A stretch of DNA of 64,000 nt from Bacteroidia bacterium (GTDB taxonomy: Bacteria > Bacteroidota > Bacteroidia > Chitinophagales > Saprospiraceae): contig JAUIKE010000017.1 in NCBI GenBank assembly GCA_030430845.1, positions 1 through 64,000 of the forward strand. The letters are read 5' to 3'. The position numbers and the translations under genes were made by a program. Of the stretch, positions 50,607 to 59,730 are shown piece after piece (position 1 is the first letter of the stretch; each line of letters begins with the position of its first letter). The notes beneath the pieces are model-generated. The model saw only the letters and a list, made by a program, of their open reading frames with translations, ran no database searches and had not been told where the DNA came from.

Positions 50607-53600
50607 TCAAGAAAAAGAAAAACCAAAACAATTTGGCCTGAGTTCCCTGGCGGTGGACAATGCAACCAGCGTGTTCATTATCACTTTCATGATCTTCTTA
50701 TTTGGGATTCAGGCCTATCAGCAAATGCCAAAGGAGCAGTTTCCTGAGGTAGAGCTGCCTACTGTTTATATAAATACACCTTATTTCGGTAACTCGGCTG
50801 CAGATATTGAAAACCTGGTGACCCGGCCGCTTGAAAAGGAAATTCAATCCGTAGAAGGTATTAAGGACATTAAATCCACATCCATTCAGGATTTTTCGGT
50901 AATCGTCGCGGAGTTTGAAAGTGATGAGGATATTGATGAGGCGGTGCGCAAAATTAAAGATGCAGTGGATGTGGCCAAAAGTGAATTGCCGACCGATTTG
51001 GATCAGGACCCAACGGTTCTTGACGTGAATTTATCAGAAATTCCGATCGTAACTATCAATCTTTCGGGAGAATTCACCAATGATGAATTACGGGAATTTG
51101 CAGAGTATCTTCAGGATGAAGTGGAGGAAATCGACGAGATCAACCGGGCCGAAATCCAGGGAGTGATGGATCGCGAAGTTAAAGTGAATGTGGACCTGCT
51201 TAAAATGGAGTCCATGAAGATCTCCTTCAGCGATATCCAAAATGCGATCTCTTCGGAAAACATCACTTTATCCGGGGGGGAAATTGTACGCAATGACACT
51301 AGGAGGGCCATCCGGGTAGTCGGTGAATTTGAGAGTATGGAAGAGCTTCGCAATATGATCGTGAAGAGTGAAAACCAGCGGCCCATCTATCTCAAAGATA
51401 TTGCTGAGGTCTCCTTTGGCTTTGAAGATCGCACCAGTATTGCACGTTCCGACGGCTTGCCGGTGGTTTCACTCAACGTTATCAAGCGTTCGGGTGAGAA
51501 CCTTTTGGCCGCCTCTGACAAGATTAAAGAGGTAGTTGAGAAAGCCGAAAAGCAGCTTCCTGAAAACCTGAAGATCAGCCTTTTTAACGACCAGTCTGTG
51601 TATACGCGTAATGAGGTAAGTAACCTGGAAAACAGCATTATTTCTGGGGTCATTCTGGTGGTGCTGGTTTTATTGTTCTTTCTTGGCATTCGGAATGCCT
51701 TGTTTGTGGGGCTTGCAATCCCTTTATCGATGTTGATGGGGATCATGTTTCTATACACGAGTGGTGTAACAATGAACATTGTGGTTCTGTTTTCCTTAAT
51801 TCTTGCCCTCGGTTTATTGGTGGATAACGCCATTGTGGTGGTCGAGAACATTTACCGATATATGCAGGAAGGATATACCGGGAAAAAGGCCGCCAAATAT
51901 GCGGTAGGAGAAGTAGCCTGGCCTATTATTGCCTCTACTGCCACTACCCTGGCCGCCTTTTTACCACTGGCATTTTGGCCTGGTATTATGGGGAGTTTTA
52001 TGCAATACCTGCCGCTTACGCTGATCATTGTACTGACCTCGTCCTTGTTCGTGGCCTTGGTTATCAACCCGGTATTCACCTCTCGCTTTATGAAGGTAGA
52101 TGAGCGAGCCGATGAAAGACAGGTCAGAATCAGAAAAAGGAACAATGTGCTGATCGGTTCTGTTATCATGCTCATCCTTGCAATCGTCTTTCATTTTGCC
52201 GGGCCTGCTACTCATTGGGCCAGGAATCTTCTAGGCATTGCTTTGGGGATCACCCTGTTGAATTTCTTTGCTTTGCGGCCGGCTTCATTTTATTTTCAAA
52301 ACCGGGCTTTACCTGTACTGGAAAATATTTATGACAAATTTATCCGCGGAGCTTTGAAGTTTCCCGTTATGGTTTTCGCAAGCACTTTTGTTTTACTTTT
52401 TGCCGCCTTGGTTTTGCTCTCCATTCGAGCGCCAAAGGTGATCTTTTTTCCGAATGCTGAACCAACCTATATCAATGCTTTTGTCGAATTACCTCTAGGG
52501 AAAGACATTGAAGCGACAGATCAGGTGATGCAGGATCTAGAGAAAAAAGTAAGTGATGCTATAGAACCGTATGCCCACATCGTGGAGGCTGTCCTGTCTC
52601 AAATTGGTGAGAATACTTCTGATCCGAACGGACCGCCCGAGCCGGGGTCTTCTCCTCACAAAGCTCGTCTGACCGTTTCTTTTGTGCCGACCCAGGATCG
52701 TGGAGGTATTTCTACCTGGGAAGTCATGAATAAGGTTAGGGAAGCTGCTCACGGCTTTGCCGGTGTACAGATCGTGGTGGATAAAAATGCTGACGGCCCG
52801 GCTACCGGTAAACCAATCAACCTGGAAGTTTCGGGAGAGGAGGTCGATTCTTTGGTGTTACTAGCAGATCGACTGATCAATTATTTTAATAGTAAGAACA
52901 TCCCCGGTATAGAGGAACTCAAAGCCGATGTACAGATCGGAAAGCCGGAGTTGATCATCAATGTTAACCGAGAAGCTGCCAGAAGATACGAAGTATCCAC
53001 CTATAATATTGCTGATGCCATTCGGACCGCTGTCTTTGGTAAGGAAGTATCCAAATATAAGGTAGGAGAGGATGAATACCCAATTATGGTACGCCTGGAT
53101 GAAAAATACCGCTACAATATTGATAATCTGTTGAATCAGAAAATTACTTTCCGGGATCCGGCTTCCGGAAAATTGGTGCAGGTGCCGATATCAGCAGTGG
53201 CCGATGTGGAATATACCTCTACTTATAGTGCCATTAAACGGAAGAACCTGGACCGTTCGATCACCGTTTTTTCTAATGTATTGGAAGGGTATAATGCCAA
53301 TGAAATCATTGCGGAAATGAGTAATGCAATGGCCGTGTATGATCTGCCGGAAGGATTTTCTTACGAATTCACCGGTGAGCAACAACAGCAAAGAGAGGAT
53401 ATGGCCTTTTTAAACACAGCCTTTTCCGTGGCCCTTTTTCTGATCTTCCTGATCATTGTGGCTCAGTTCAACTCGATTGCTTCGCCCTTTATAATCATCC
53501 TCTCGGTGCTGTTTAGTACCATTGGCGTATTTCTGGGCTATGCTTTTACCGGAGCGGATATATCCGTCATCTTTACGGGTGTAGGTATCATTTCTCTGGC

Positions 53601-54048
53601 GGGAGTCGTGGTGAACAACGCCATTGTATTAATTGACTACATCAATATTTTAATACAGCGAAAGATGGTGAAAGAAGGCGTGGGAAATAAATTCCAGCTC
53701 CCTAAGAACGAATTAAAAGAGGCGATCATCAAAGGAGGTGCGACAAGGCTTCGCCCGGTACTATTGACGGCCATTACCACCGTTTTGGGCTTAGTCCCGC
53801 TGGCGATTGGATTTAACTTTAACTTCTTCACCTTGATTTCGGACCTCGATCCACAAATCTTCATAGGTGGGGATAATACAGCGATTTGGGGCCCTATGGC
53901 CTGGACGGTTATCTATGGTTTGACTTTTGCGACCTTCCTGACGTTGGTTGTGGTACCGGTGATGTACTGGCTGTCCTTCCGCCTGCAGTATCTGACTTAC
54001 GGTTTGTTCAACCGTTCCAAAGATGATAAAGTGGCCGTGAGCCAATAA
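50599..54048 (+). CDS. RND-family (HAE1/AcrB-like) efflux permease
   Basis: From the ATG at 50599 (MANQEKEKPKQFG) the product has 1149 residues. It has 12 membrane helices and two large periplasmic loops. Helix 4 shows GLLVDNAIVVVENIYR, the proton-relay Asp site, and helices 10-11 VGIISLAGVVVNNAIVLIDYI. It is longer than AcrB (1049), partly through an inserted hydrophobic segment near 555-590 (VLIGSVIMLILAIVFHFA). It exports hydrophobic compounds using proton motive force. An upstream frame start at 50509 overlaps the adaptor gene and is not credible. Confidence 0.94.
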   Translation: MANQEKEKPKQFGLSSLAVDNATSVFIITFMIFLFGIQAYQQMPKEQFPEVELPTVYINTPYFGNSAADIENLVTRPLEKEIQSVEGIKDIKSTSIQDFSVIVAEFESDEDIDEAVRKIKDAVDVAKSELPTDLDQDPTVLDVNLSEIPIVTINLSGEFTNDELREFAEYLQDEVEEIDEINRAEIQGVMDREVKVNVDLLKMESMKISFSDIQNAISSENITLSGGEIVRNDTRRAIRVVGEFESMEELRNMIVKSENQRPIYLKDIAEVSFGFEDRTSIARSDGLPVVSLNVIKRSGENLLAASDKIKEVVEKAEKQLPENLKISLFNDQSVYTRNEVSNLENSIISGVILVVLVLLFFLGIRNALFVGLAIPLSMLMGIMFLYTSGVTMNIVVLFSLILALGLLVDNAIVVVENIYRYMQEGYTGKKAAKYAVGEVAWPIIASTATTLAAFLPLAFWPGIMGSFMQYLPLTLIIVLTSSLFVALVINPVFTSRFMKVDERADERQVRIRKRNNVLIGSVIMLILAIVFHFAGPATHWARNLLGIALGITLLNFFALRPASFYFQNRALPVLENIYDKFIRGALKFPVMVFASTFVLLFAALVLLSIRAPKVIFFPNAEPTYINAFVELPLGKDIEATDQVMQDLEKKVSDAIEPYAHIVEAVLSQIGENTSDPNGPPEPGSSPHKARLTVSFVPTQDRGGISTWEVMNKVREAAHGFAGVQIVVDKNADGPATGKPINLEVSGEEVDSLVLLADRLINYFNSKNIPGIEELKADVQIGKPELIINVNREAARRYEVSTYNIADAIRTAVFGKEVSKYKVGEDEYPIMVRLDEKYRYNIDNLLNQKITFRDPASGKLVQVPISAVADVEYTSTYSAIKRKNLDRSITVFSNVLEGYNANEIIAEMSNAMAVYDLPEGFSYEFTGEQQQQREDMAFLNTAFSVALFLIFLIIVAQFNSIASPFIIILSVLFSTIGVFLGYAFTGADISVIFTGVGIISLAGVVVNNAIVLIDYINILIQRKMVKEGVGNKFQLPKNELKEAIIKGGATRLRPVLLTAITTVLGLVPLAIGFNFNFFTLISDLDPQIFIGGDNTAIWGPMAWTVIYGLTFATFLTLVVVPVMYWLSFRLQYLTYGLFNRSKDDKVAVSQ

Positions 54049-54080
54049 AGAATATCACACACTTCAATGTTATTTATTTC

Positions 54081-54117
54081 CTCTGGATCCGTATCTTTCG
54101 GGTCCAGAGTTTTTTGT
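54081..54117 (+). terminator. Intrinsic terminator of the efflux operon
   Basis: CTCTGGATCC (54081-54090) pairs with GGGTCCAGAG (54100-54109, one mismatch) followed by six T. A second hairpin, AAGGGGAAGACGGC with GCCGCCTTCCCTTT, lies at 54121-54151 just before pdxH. Confidence 0.85.
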
Positions 54118-54168
54118 TTTAAGGGGAAGACGGCAAAGCCGCCTTCCCTTTCGAAAAAATAAATTATT

Positions 54169-54816
54169 ATGAAAATAGACATTGCTCAACTCAGAAAAGA
54201 ATACACCGCCCACACCCTCGATCAATCTGACGTTGATTCCGATCCTTTGGTACAATTCAAGCAATGGATGGTAGAGGCGGTCGATTCAGAAGTTCCGGAG
54301 CCGAATGCCATGGTATTGGCAACCCTTAACCAATATTCCAGGCCCAGTGCGAGAGTGGTTCTACTCAAAGATATAGAAGAGGGAGGCTTTGTTTTTTATA
54401 CCAATTACAATAGTGAAAAGGGGCAGGAATTAGCTGCACATCCTTTTGCTGCCTTGAACTTCAACTGGCTGGAACTACAACGGCAGGTGCGGATTGAAGG
54501 GAGAGTAGAAAAAGTCTCAGAAGAAATGTCAAAGGCCTATTTCCAATCACGTCCTCGAGGCAGCCAAATTGGAGCCTGGGCGTCGCCGCAAAGTACCATT
54601 ATTGAAGATCGGTCCATTTTGGAAGAGAATGTGAAAAGGTTGGAGGAAAAATACCAGGGACAGGAAGTATTACCAATACCTCCTCATTGGGGAGGTTATT
54701 CTTTAAAGCCGGATCTCATCGAATTTTGGCAAGGTCGGCCTAGCCGCCTACATGACCGGATCCGATATCGCTTGGATGAGAAAGGGAAGTGGTTGATCGA
54801 GCGTTTGGCACCTTAA
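54169..54816 (+). CDS. pdxH: Pyridoxamine/pyridoxine 5'-phosphate oxidase
   Basis: The product has 215 residues, the usual length. The family motifs are PNAMVLATLNQYSRPSARVVLLK, FYTNYNSEKGQELAAHPFAALNFNW, SRPRGSQIGAWASPQS and the closing PPHWGGYSLKPDLIEFWQGRPSRLHDR. It makes pyridoxal phosphate with FMN and oxygen. Its stop shares the TTAA tetranucleotide with the stop of the convergent DUF6150 gene. Confidence 0.97.
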   Translation: MKIDIAQLRKEYTAHTLDQSDVDSDPLVQFKQWMVEAVDSEVPEPNAMVLATLNQYSRPSARVVLLKDIEEGGFVFYTNYNSEKGQELAAHPFAALNFNWLELQRQVRIEGRVEKVSEEMSKAYFQSRPRGSQIGAWASPQSTIIEDRSILEENVKRLEEKYQGQEVLPIPPHWGGYSLKPDLIEFWQGRPSRLHDRIRYRLDEKGKWLIERLAP

Positions 54817-55097
54817 TTAAAAAGATTCCTCTTACTGGAATTTCGCCACTCTGCCTCAAAACTAACATTCGTAAAACAAACCACCACATCTGCATCAAAG
54901 CGACTGCTGACCTCATAAATTTTTTTATCAGCATCAGAAGAAACATTCACGTAGTACCAGGAAGTTCCATCGTTATTGCCGTCGAACGAAGAGCTGGCTT
55001 CATATACGACCAAATCGGCATCGGATTTGACGTTGGTTTCATAAACCTTTACATCCGCATCGAATTGGGAAGAAGCTTTGAAGATCTTTAAAGCCAT
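54813..55097 (-). CDS. DUF6150 (septoil-knot-like) repeat protein
   Basis: The product has 94 residues made of short repeats around the pattern ASxFDADVKVYETN, SDADLVVYEAS, WYYVNVSSDADKKIYEVSS and RFDADVVVCFTN, ending EAEWRN. This matches DUF6150, which I recall as a compact knot-like beta fold, though its function is unknown. It has no signal peptide. It is convergent with pdxH and has no terminator on that side. Confidence 0.72.
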   Translation of the reverse strand: MALKIFKASSQFDADVKVYETNVKSDADLVVYEASSSFDGNNDGTSWYYVNVSSDADKKIYEVSSRFDADVVVCFTNVSFEAEWRNSSKRNLFN

Positions 55098-55146
55098 AGT
55101 CTTTTATTAAAAGAAGGAACCGGCAACAGCCGATTCCTTCTTAGTT

Positions 55147-55563
55147 TTAACAATATCTTTCAAACGCCAATTGAAGATTGGCAGCAATAATCTCCGCAGA
55201 ACGGCCTTCAATGTGATGGCGCTCCAGGAAGTGTACCAACTGGCCATCTTTAAACAAGGCAATGGACGGAGAGGAGGGGGGATAAGGAAGCATATATTCT
55301 CTGGCTTTTTCAGTGGCCTCTTTATCAACACCTGCAAAAACGGTCACCATGCGGTTAGGCTTCTTGTCAGATTGGTGAACAGCCATTTTAGCACCAGGTC
55401 GGGCATTGGCTGCCGCACATCCGCATACAGAATTCACGACTACCATTACGGTTCCTTCTTGCTGCTCCAACACTTCACTAACTGCTTCAGGAGTAGAAAG
55501 TCCTTCAAAACCAAAGTCAGTCAGGTCTTTTGCCATTGGTATAGTCAACTCTACAGGATACAT
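55147..55563 (-). CDS. BrxA/BrxB-family bacilliredoxin
   Basis: The product has 138 residues, the family length. It opens MYPVELTIPMAKDLTDFGFE and has the CGC active site in VVNSVCGCAAANARPG. The family removes bacillithiol from S-bacillithiolated proteins, so a bacillithiol-type thiol pool is implied. It is followed on the minus strand by the DUF6150 gene 49 bp away. Confidence 0.92.
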   Translation of the reverse strand: MYPVELTIPMAKDLTDFGFEGLSTPEAVSEVLEQQEGTVMVVVNSVCGCAAANARPGAKMAVHQSDKKPNRMVTVFAGVDKEATEKAREYMLPYPPSSPSIALFKDGQLVHFLERHHIEGRSAEIIAANLQLAFERYC

Positions 55564-55916
55564 AGTTTTTCTTTTTTGTTAAAAATTTATATATGTTTTG
55601 GAACATTTAATTGATTGCTCCGTGTAAAATAAAGAATTTTTGTATTAACCATTAATACACTTCGGAGTACTTATTGGTTTTCCAAAATTCTATTTAATGT
55701 ACAAATTTGGAAAAATGTTTGGAAAAGTAAATAGGGCCCAAACTTATTTCCGCTTACTTTCGATTCTTACTCTCCCCATTCTGAGGAATTGAAAAGGTAA
55801 AAATCCTCTTTTTTGAGGTTTTTTAGAGTATCTGCATTCAATAGTTTTGACTTGTGGAATTTTTCCGGTTAATGTTGGAATCCTGTGCAGGTTCCGCTGT
55901 TAATCACATCAATAAT

Positions 55917-56327
55917 ATGTCATTTATGCAATTTTTGAAAAAATGGAACGGTCTCGGTTGGGCCGTTATTTGTTTGCTTTTTTGTGGCCAGGCTTGTACT
56001 TCTGACGAGCTTCCAGAGCCGGCGCCAGGAGTAGATTGTGACCAGTTAGAGGTTAATTATGATTTGAATATCAAAGAGTTAATTGATCGCTCATGTTCCT
56101 ATAGCGGCTGCCATCTTGATATCGCCCCAGGGCGATATACAAGTTATGAGGGCCTATTGGATAATTTAACAGAAGGAAAATTCGAACAACGGGTGTTAAC
56201 ACTGCGGGCTGATCCTATTTTGGGTATGCCTCCAAATAATGCTCCGGAAGGCCGTCCTAAAGACCTAACCGAAGCAGAACTGAACCTGATCCGCTGCTGG
56301 CTGGATAAAGGTTTTCCCGAAAAGTAA
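55917..56327 (+). CDS. Small lipoprotein with single CX4CH cytochrome c motif
   Basis: From the ATG at 55917 the product has 136 residues with a lipoprotein-type signal (AVICLLFCGQACTSD). A heme-attachment motif SCSYSGCH (Cys, four residues, Cys-His) lies near 79-85, with a likely distal Met in GMPPNNAPEG. A four-residue gap instead of two is unusual but occurs in some cytochromes. The C-terminal ELNLIRCWLDKGFP segment is cytochrome-like. It begins a cluster with the beta-barrel and diheme genes. Confidence 0.7.
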   Translation: MSFMQFLKKWNGLGWAVICLLFCGQACTSDELPEPAPGVDCDQLEVNYDLNIKELIDRSCSYSGCHLDIAPGRYTSYEGLLDNLTEGKFEQRVLTLRADPILGMPPNNAPEGRPKDLTEAELNLIRCWLDKGFPEK

Positions 56328-56335
56328 TTTTTTAG

Positions 56336-56373
56336 CAGTTGTTAGTCTCGGCGACCGCCGAAACTAACAACTG
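56336..56373 (+). terminator. Hairpin between the cytochrome and beta-barrel genes
   Basis: CAGTTGTTAGTCTCGGCG (56336-56353) pairs, with one mismatch, with 56356-56373. A T-containing AATTTTTAATT follows. Confidence 0.65.
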
Positions 56374-56392
56374 TAATTTTTAATTTTTAATC

Positions 56393-57286
56393 ATGAAAAC
56401 ATTGCGATTTAGTTTTACCTTAATTTTTACGCTGATCTTATTCACAGATGCCTGGTCGCAGGACTTTGTTTTTCAAACCTTTAAAGACCGGAGGGTGATC
56501 AATGTGCATTCGGTCGAAACCCTGCCTAAACGCAAATTGGATGTCCGGATCTCGCATCGATTTGGAGATTTTGCCGGGGATAATGGGGGCTTTAAAACGG
56601 TTTATGGCCTGGAAAATGCTACGGATGTTTTGTTGGGAGCAGAATATGGAATGAGTGATAATTTCACCTTGGGCGTTTTCCGCACCAAAGGAGCTGGAGT
56701 GTTACCGGATGGAACGCCAGGCCTGAGGCAAATTCTGAATGGTGTATATAAAATTCGACTGATCAGACAGAGGGCAGATAGTAGTGCTCCTATAACGCTG
56801 ACCGCTGTTGGAATTACCTCTTTATCAACAGCCGAAAAAATTGAGGAAGCCTCAGAAGCTATCCAAAGTTTCCCCAAGTTTGCTCACCGGATGGCTCATC
56901 ATGTTCAACTGATGGCCGGGCGTAAGTTCTCGGACGGGTTTTCCCTACAAATCAATGCCGGATATACCTATCGTAACCTGGTACCCTCAGGGGATGTGAA
57001 TGGTATTTTTAGTGTTGGAGGAGCTACCCGAATCCAATTATCCAAGGTTGTGGGCCTTATTGCCGATTTGACGGTCCCTTTTTCTGAAAACCGAATCAGC
57101 GACAATGGTTTTTACCCCGCTTTGGGTATAGGTTTTGAGTTTGACACCGGAGGGCACGTTTTTCAGCTTAATTTTACCAATGCAACGGCCATTATAGAAA
57201 CGGACTTTATTCCGTATACGACCAGTAGTTGGGGACAAGGCGAATTCAGGTTGGGCTTTACAGTGGCCCGAATTTTTAATCTTTAA
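56393..57286 (+). CDS. DUF5777-type outer membrane beta-barrel protein
   Basis: The product has 297 residues with a signal peptide (TLILFTDAWSQ). The mature part is mostly amphipathic beta strands with aromatic girdles, beginning FVFQTFKDRRVINVHSVETL and ending FRLGFTVARIFNL, the pattern of DUF5777. Because it sits between a mono-heme and a diheme cytochrome gene it may form a conduit or sheath for electron transfer through the outer membrane; that is inference. Confidence 0.78.
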   Translation: MKTLRFSFTLIFTLILFTDAWSQDFVFQTFKDRRVINVHSVETLPKRKLDVRISHRFGDFAGDNGGFKTVYGLENATDVLLGAEYGMSDNFTLGVFRTKGAGVLPDGTPGLRQILNGVYKIRLIRQRADSSAPITLTAVGITSLSTAEKIEEASEAIQSFPKFAHRMAHHVQLMAGRKFSDGFSLQINAGYTYRNLVPSGDVNGIFSVGGATRIQLSKVVGLIADLTVPFSENRISDNGFYPALGIGFEFDTGGHVFQLNFTNATAIIETDFIPYTTSSWGQGEFRLGFTVARIFNL

Positions 57287-57304
57287 AAAGGGGAATCATT
57301 CAAT

Positions 57305-58333
57305 ATGAAATCGATCTTTTATTCATTTTCTATTCTTGGTTTTGTTCTGATACTCTCTTTTCTCATTCCTACGCATAGAATAACTTTAAGCGATCAGGAC
57401 GCTGTGGCGGAGGTATTGGAAAAACTAGGGGATGAACCGCTTCCCCATAAAGTGGATTCCAATGCGAACCAGTATGCTTCTTTAGAAAGAGGACGTGACC
57501 TGGTCTTGTATGGAATTACTACAGATGCGTTTGGCCAGAAGACCAGTAAGCAAAGTAAGCACTTCGTTTGCACTTCCTGTCACAATATCCAACGTGAAGA
57601 TCCTGACCTGAGTGTGGCAGACCCCCAGGCACGCCTGGAATATGTCACCGAAAAAGGCTTGCCTTTTTTGCAGGGTACAGCCTTATACGGAGCCGTTAAC
57701 CGAACTAGTTTTTATAATGATGATTATGTAAAAAAATACGGTGACCTGGTCGAAAAGGCAAAAAACAATCTCAGACAAGCGATTCAGTTATGTGCCGTGG
57801 AATGTTCTCAGGGACGCGCGCTGGAGGCCTGGGAGTTAGAGTCTGTATTGACTTATTTGTGGAGCATTCAGTTAAAGTTAGAAGATTTACATTTGGAAGA
57901 AGAAGAAAGAAAAGCAATAGAAGAGGCCTTGAATAATGAAGGGGATAAGGAGGAAATGATTGCTCTGATCAAATCAAAATACCTGCAGGCCTCGCCGGCA
58001 ACTTTTATAGCTCCGCCGGAAAACAGACAAGAAGGGAATGTGGATTATGAAGGCAATGCAGCAAATGGGGCGCTTATCTATAAATCTTCTTGCCTGCATT
58101 GTCATGAAAACAAAAGATATTCCTTCTACAAACTCGACGATTCACAGTTCTCTTTCCGCCACCTTGATAAGAACATTTCAAAGTATACTCGTTATTCCCT
58201 GTATCAGGTAGCCAGGTGGGGTACTTCTCCTATGAACGGTAAGCGGGCCTATATGCCGAATTATACTTTGGAAAAAATGAGCCTCCAGCAGATTGAAGAT
58301 CTGCGGGCTTATATTGAAGAAATGGCCAAATAA
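57305..58333 (+). CDS. Diheme c-type cytochrome
   Basis: The product has 342 residues with an N-terminal hydrophobic signal or anchor (about 1-20). Two heme motifs are present: VCTSCHNIQ at about 90-98 and SCLHCHENK at about 260-268. The domain spacing matches two cytochrome c modules linked by helices. It follows the beta-barrel gene by 19 bp. Its stop codon is in the hairpin shared with the convergent gene at 58364. Confidence 0.85.
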   Translation: MKSIFYSFSILGFVLILSFLIPTHRITLSDQDAVAEVLEKLGDEPLPHKVDSNANQYASLERGRDLVLYGITTDAFGQKTSKQSKHFVCTSCHNIQREDPDLSVADPQARLEYVTEKGLPFLQGTALYGAVNRTSFYNDDYVKKYGDLVEKAKNNLRQAIQLCAVECSQGRALEAWELESVLTYLWSIQLKLEDLHLEEEERKAIEEALNNEGDKEEMIALIKSKYLQASPATFIAPPENRQEGNVDYEGNAANGALIYKSSCLHCHENKRYSFYKLDDSQFSFRHLDKNISKYTRYSLYQVARWGTSPMNGKRAYMPNYTLEKMSLQQIEDLRAYIEEMAK

Positions 58334-58373
58334 GGCATAAAAAAGCGGTCTCCGACCGCCTTTTTATGCCTTA
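58331..58373. terminator. Bidirectional hairpin with both stop codons
   Basis: TAAGGCATAAAAAAGCGGTC (58331-58350) pairs with 58354-58373 around TCC, with one mismatch. The TAA of the diheme gene starts the left arm. The stop of the minus-strand gene (58364-58366) lies within the right arm. Confidence 0.82.
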
Positions 58374-58828
58374 GAAGGTTCTTTCACGCGCTTCAGGCTG
58401 ATCTTTCCTCTTCTTCTTTTTTCCCCAAAAGTTTCCGGAGTGATTTCCTGCCAGTACCCTTCCAATTTTGTCTCCCAGATACTACGCGAATGGAGGAATT
58501 GGTATTTTCGGTAAAACTCAGGTTTTTGGCCCTCTTTTTCTTTGCCTACAACCGGTATAAAATTGAATTCTTCCATGTAAACCGAACGGTCGCCATGCCA
58601 GGTGCCCCAGATGTCCATTTCGATGTAATTATCATTATCCAGGTGAATAACCGTTTTGCCGGTGATCTTTCTTCCGTTTGATTTGAGGTAGAGCTGAAAC
58701 TTATGCGTATCCTCTGAATAGATTCCACCAAAGGTGATGGTTCCTTCCCATAACCCTTCAATATCTTTTTGTGCCGAAAGGCTACTGAGGCATAGCAAAG
58801 AAATGCCGAAAAGGTACAAAACTTTCAT
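58364..58828 (-). CDS. Small secreted protein of unknown function
   Basis: From the ATG at 58828 it has 154 residues with a signal peptide (ISLLCLSSLSAQ). The mature part looks like a small beta-sandwich or lipocalin-like sheet (IEGLWEGTITFGG, HKFQLYLKSNGRKITG). No family recognised. The longer frame from 58885 starts inside a hairpin and is rejected. Confidence 0.65.
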   Translation of the reverse strand: MKVLYLFGISLLCLSSLSAQKDIEGLWEGTITFGGIYSEDTHKFQLYLKSNGRKITGKTVIHLDNDNYIEMDIWGTWHGDRSVYMEEFNFIPVVGKEKEGQKPEFYRKYQFLHSRSIWETKLEGYWQEITPETFGEKRRRGKISLKRVKEPSKA

Positions 58829-58846
58829 TGGGTGCTGTTTTCTTTT

Positions 58847-58892
58847 AAGCGGGATGAAGCCTGCGGTTACAGCCGCAGGCTTCATCCCGCTT
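58847..58892 (-). terminator. 20-bp-arm hairpin upstream of the secreted protein gene
   Basis: AAGCGGGATGAAGCCTGCGG (58847-58866) pairs perfectly with 58873-58892. It lies between the minus-strand genes at 59031 and 58828 and may end the former. Confidence 0.7.
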
Positions 58893-59030
58893 TGTATTAA
58901 GTGTTGCTAAAATAAAGAATTAGAGGCAATTCTTTACGACAAAGCGGATTTCTTAAAATAAGATTAAGAATTCGGGGAAAATGTTGTGTGAGACTTCAGA
59001 AAAAAATACCTCAGAAGCGGGTAAAAAAAC

Positions 59031-59621
59031 TTATTTTATTTCCCAGCCGTATCGCTTCCAATCCTCCTCATAATCGATATCCGAAAGTAAAGGAAGTAAA
59101 CTATAGGTTTTTCCCAGTTCATCTATTTTCAGTAATGTTGCAGATCCCACTTTCTCTGTACTCCAGGCAATATCCTGAAAAACTTCGGGATGAAACTGGC
59201 GCATTCCCAAGAGGTAGTACCCTCCGTCCATAGCCGGCCCCATGACAAAGTCATACTGCTCGAGTAAATCAAATGCCTCCCTGACTATATCGGGATTCAG
59301 AGAGGCGCAGTCACTACCAATAATGACTGCCTTCGAATGGCTTTGAAGGACGTCCCGGAAGGCATTGGCCATTTTCTCTCCAAGGTCTTCTCCGGATTGA
59401 AGTTTTTTGTAAAAGCTTTGATTGGGCCAGTCGTCCTGCTCATTGATCTGTCGGCTGTAAAATAAAAAACGGGATGCATCGGTTTGGATAGCTATTTGGC
59501 GAGTATGCTTTAGAAGTTCCAAGTAGATCTGCAGAGCTTTGTCATCTCCGACCGTGGCGGCCAGCCTGGTTTTTACCTTACCCTTTTCAGGATTTTTAGT
59601 GAAAATAATGAGTGCATTCAT
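59031..59621 (-). CDS. TIGR04282/DUF2064-type glycosyltransferase-like protein
   Basis: The product has 196 residues. It opens MNALIIFTKNPEKGKVKTRLA, and has VIIGSDCASLNPDIV with FVMGPAMDGGYYLLGM, the family motifs. Members are named from arsenosugar biosynthesis, though many may be general nucleotide-sugar transferases. No partner gene of that pathway is visible. Confidence 0.85.
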   Translation of the reverse strand: MNALIIFTKNPEKGKVKTRLAATVGDDKALQIYLELLKHTRQIAIQTDASRFLFYSRQINEQDDWPNQSFYKKLQSGEDLGEKMANAFRDVLQSHSKAVIIGSDCASLNPDIVREAFDLLEQYDFVMGPAMDGGYYLLGMRQFHPEVFQDIAWSTEKVGSATLLKIDELGKTYSLLPLLSDIDYEEDWKRYGWEIK

Positions 59622-59631
59622 ACTATAAAAT

Positions 59632-59668
59632 AATAAAACACCCTCGCCGACGGCAAGGGTGTTTTATT
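59632..59668 (-). repeat. Hairpin beside the TIGR04282 start
   Basis: AATAAAACACCCTCGCC pairs with GGCAAGGGTGTTTTATT (59652-59668) with one mismatch. It lies 10 bp upstream of the ATG on the minus strand. Confidence 0.6.
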
Positions 59669-59669
59669 T

Positions 59670-59724
59670 ATGAAACGGGGTTGTGTCAAAACGAGGAACG
59701 AGTTTTTACACAACCCCATTTCAT
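59670..59724 (-). terminator. Hairpin after the MacA-like gene
   Basis: GGGGTTGTGTCAAAAC (59677-59692) pairs with its complement (59702-59718 region) around GAGGAACGA, with outer ATGAAA/TTTCAT. The core is nearly identical to the dnaE terminator at 36377-36439. Confidence 0.75.
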
Positions 59725-59730
59725 AATCAA

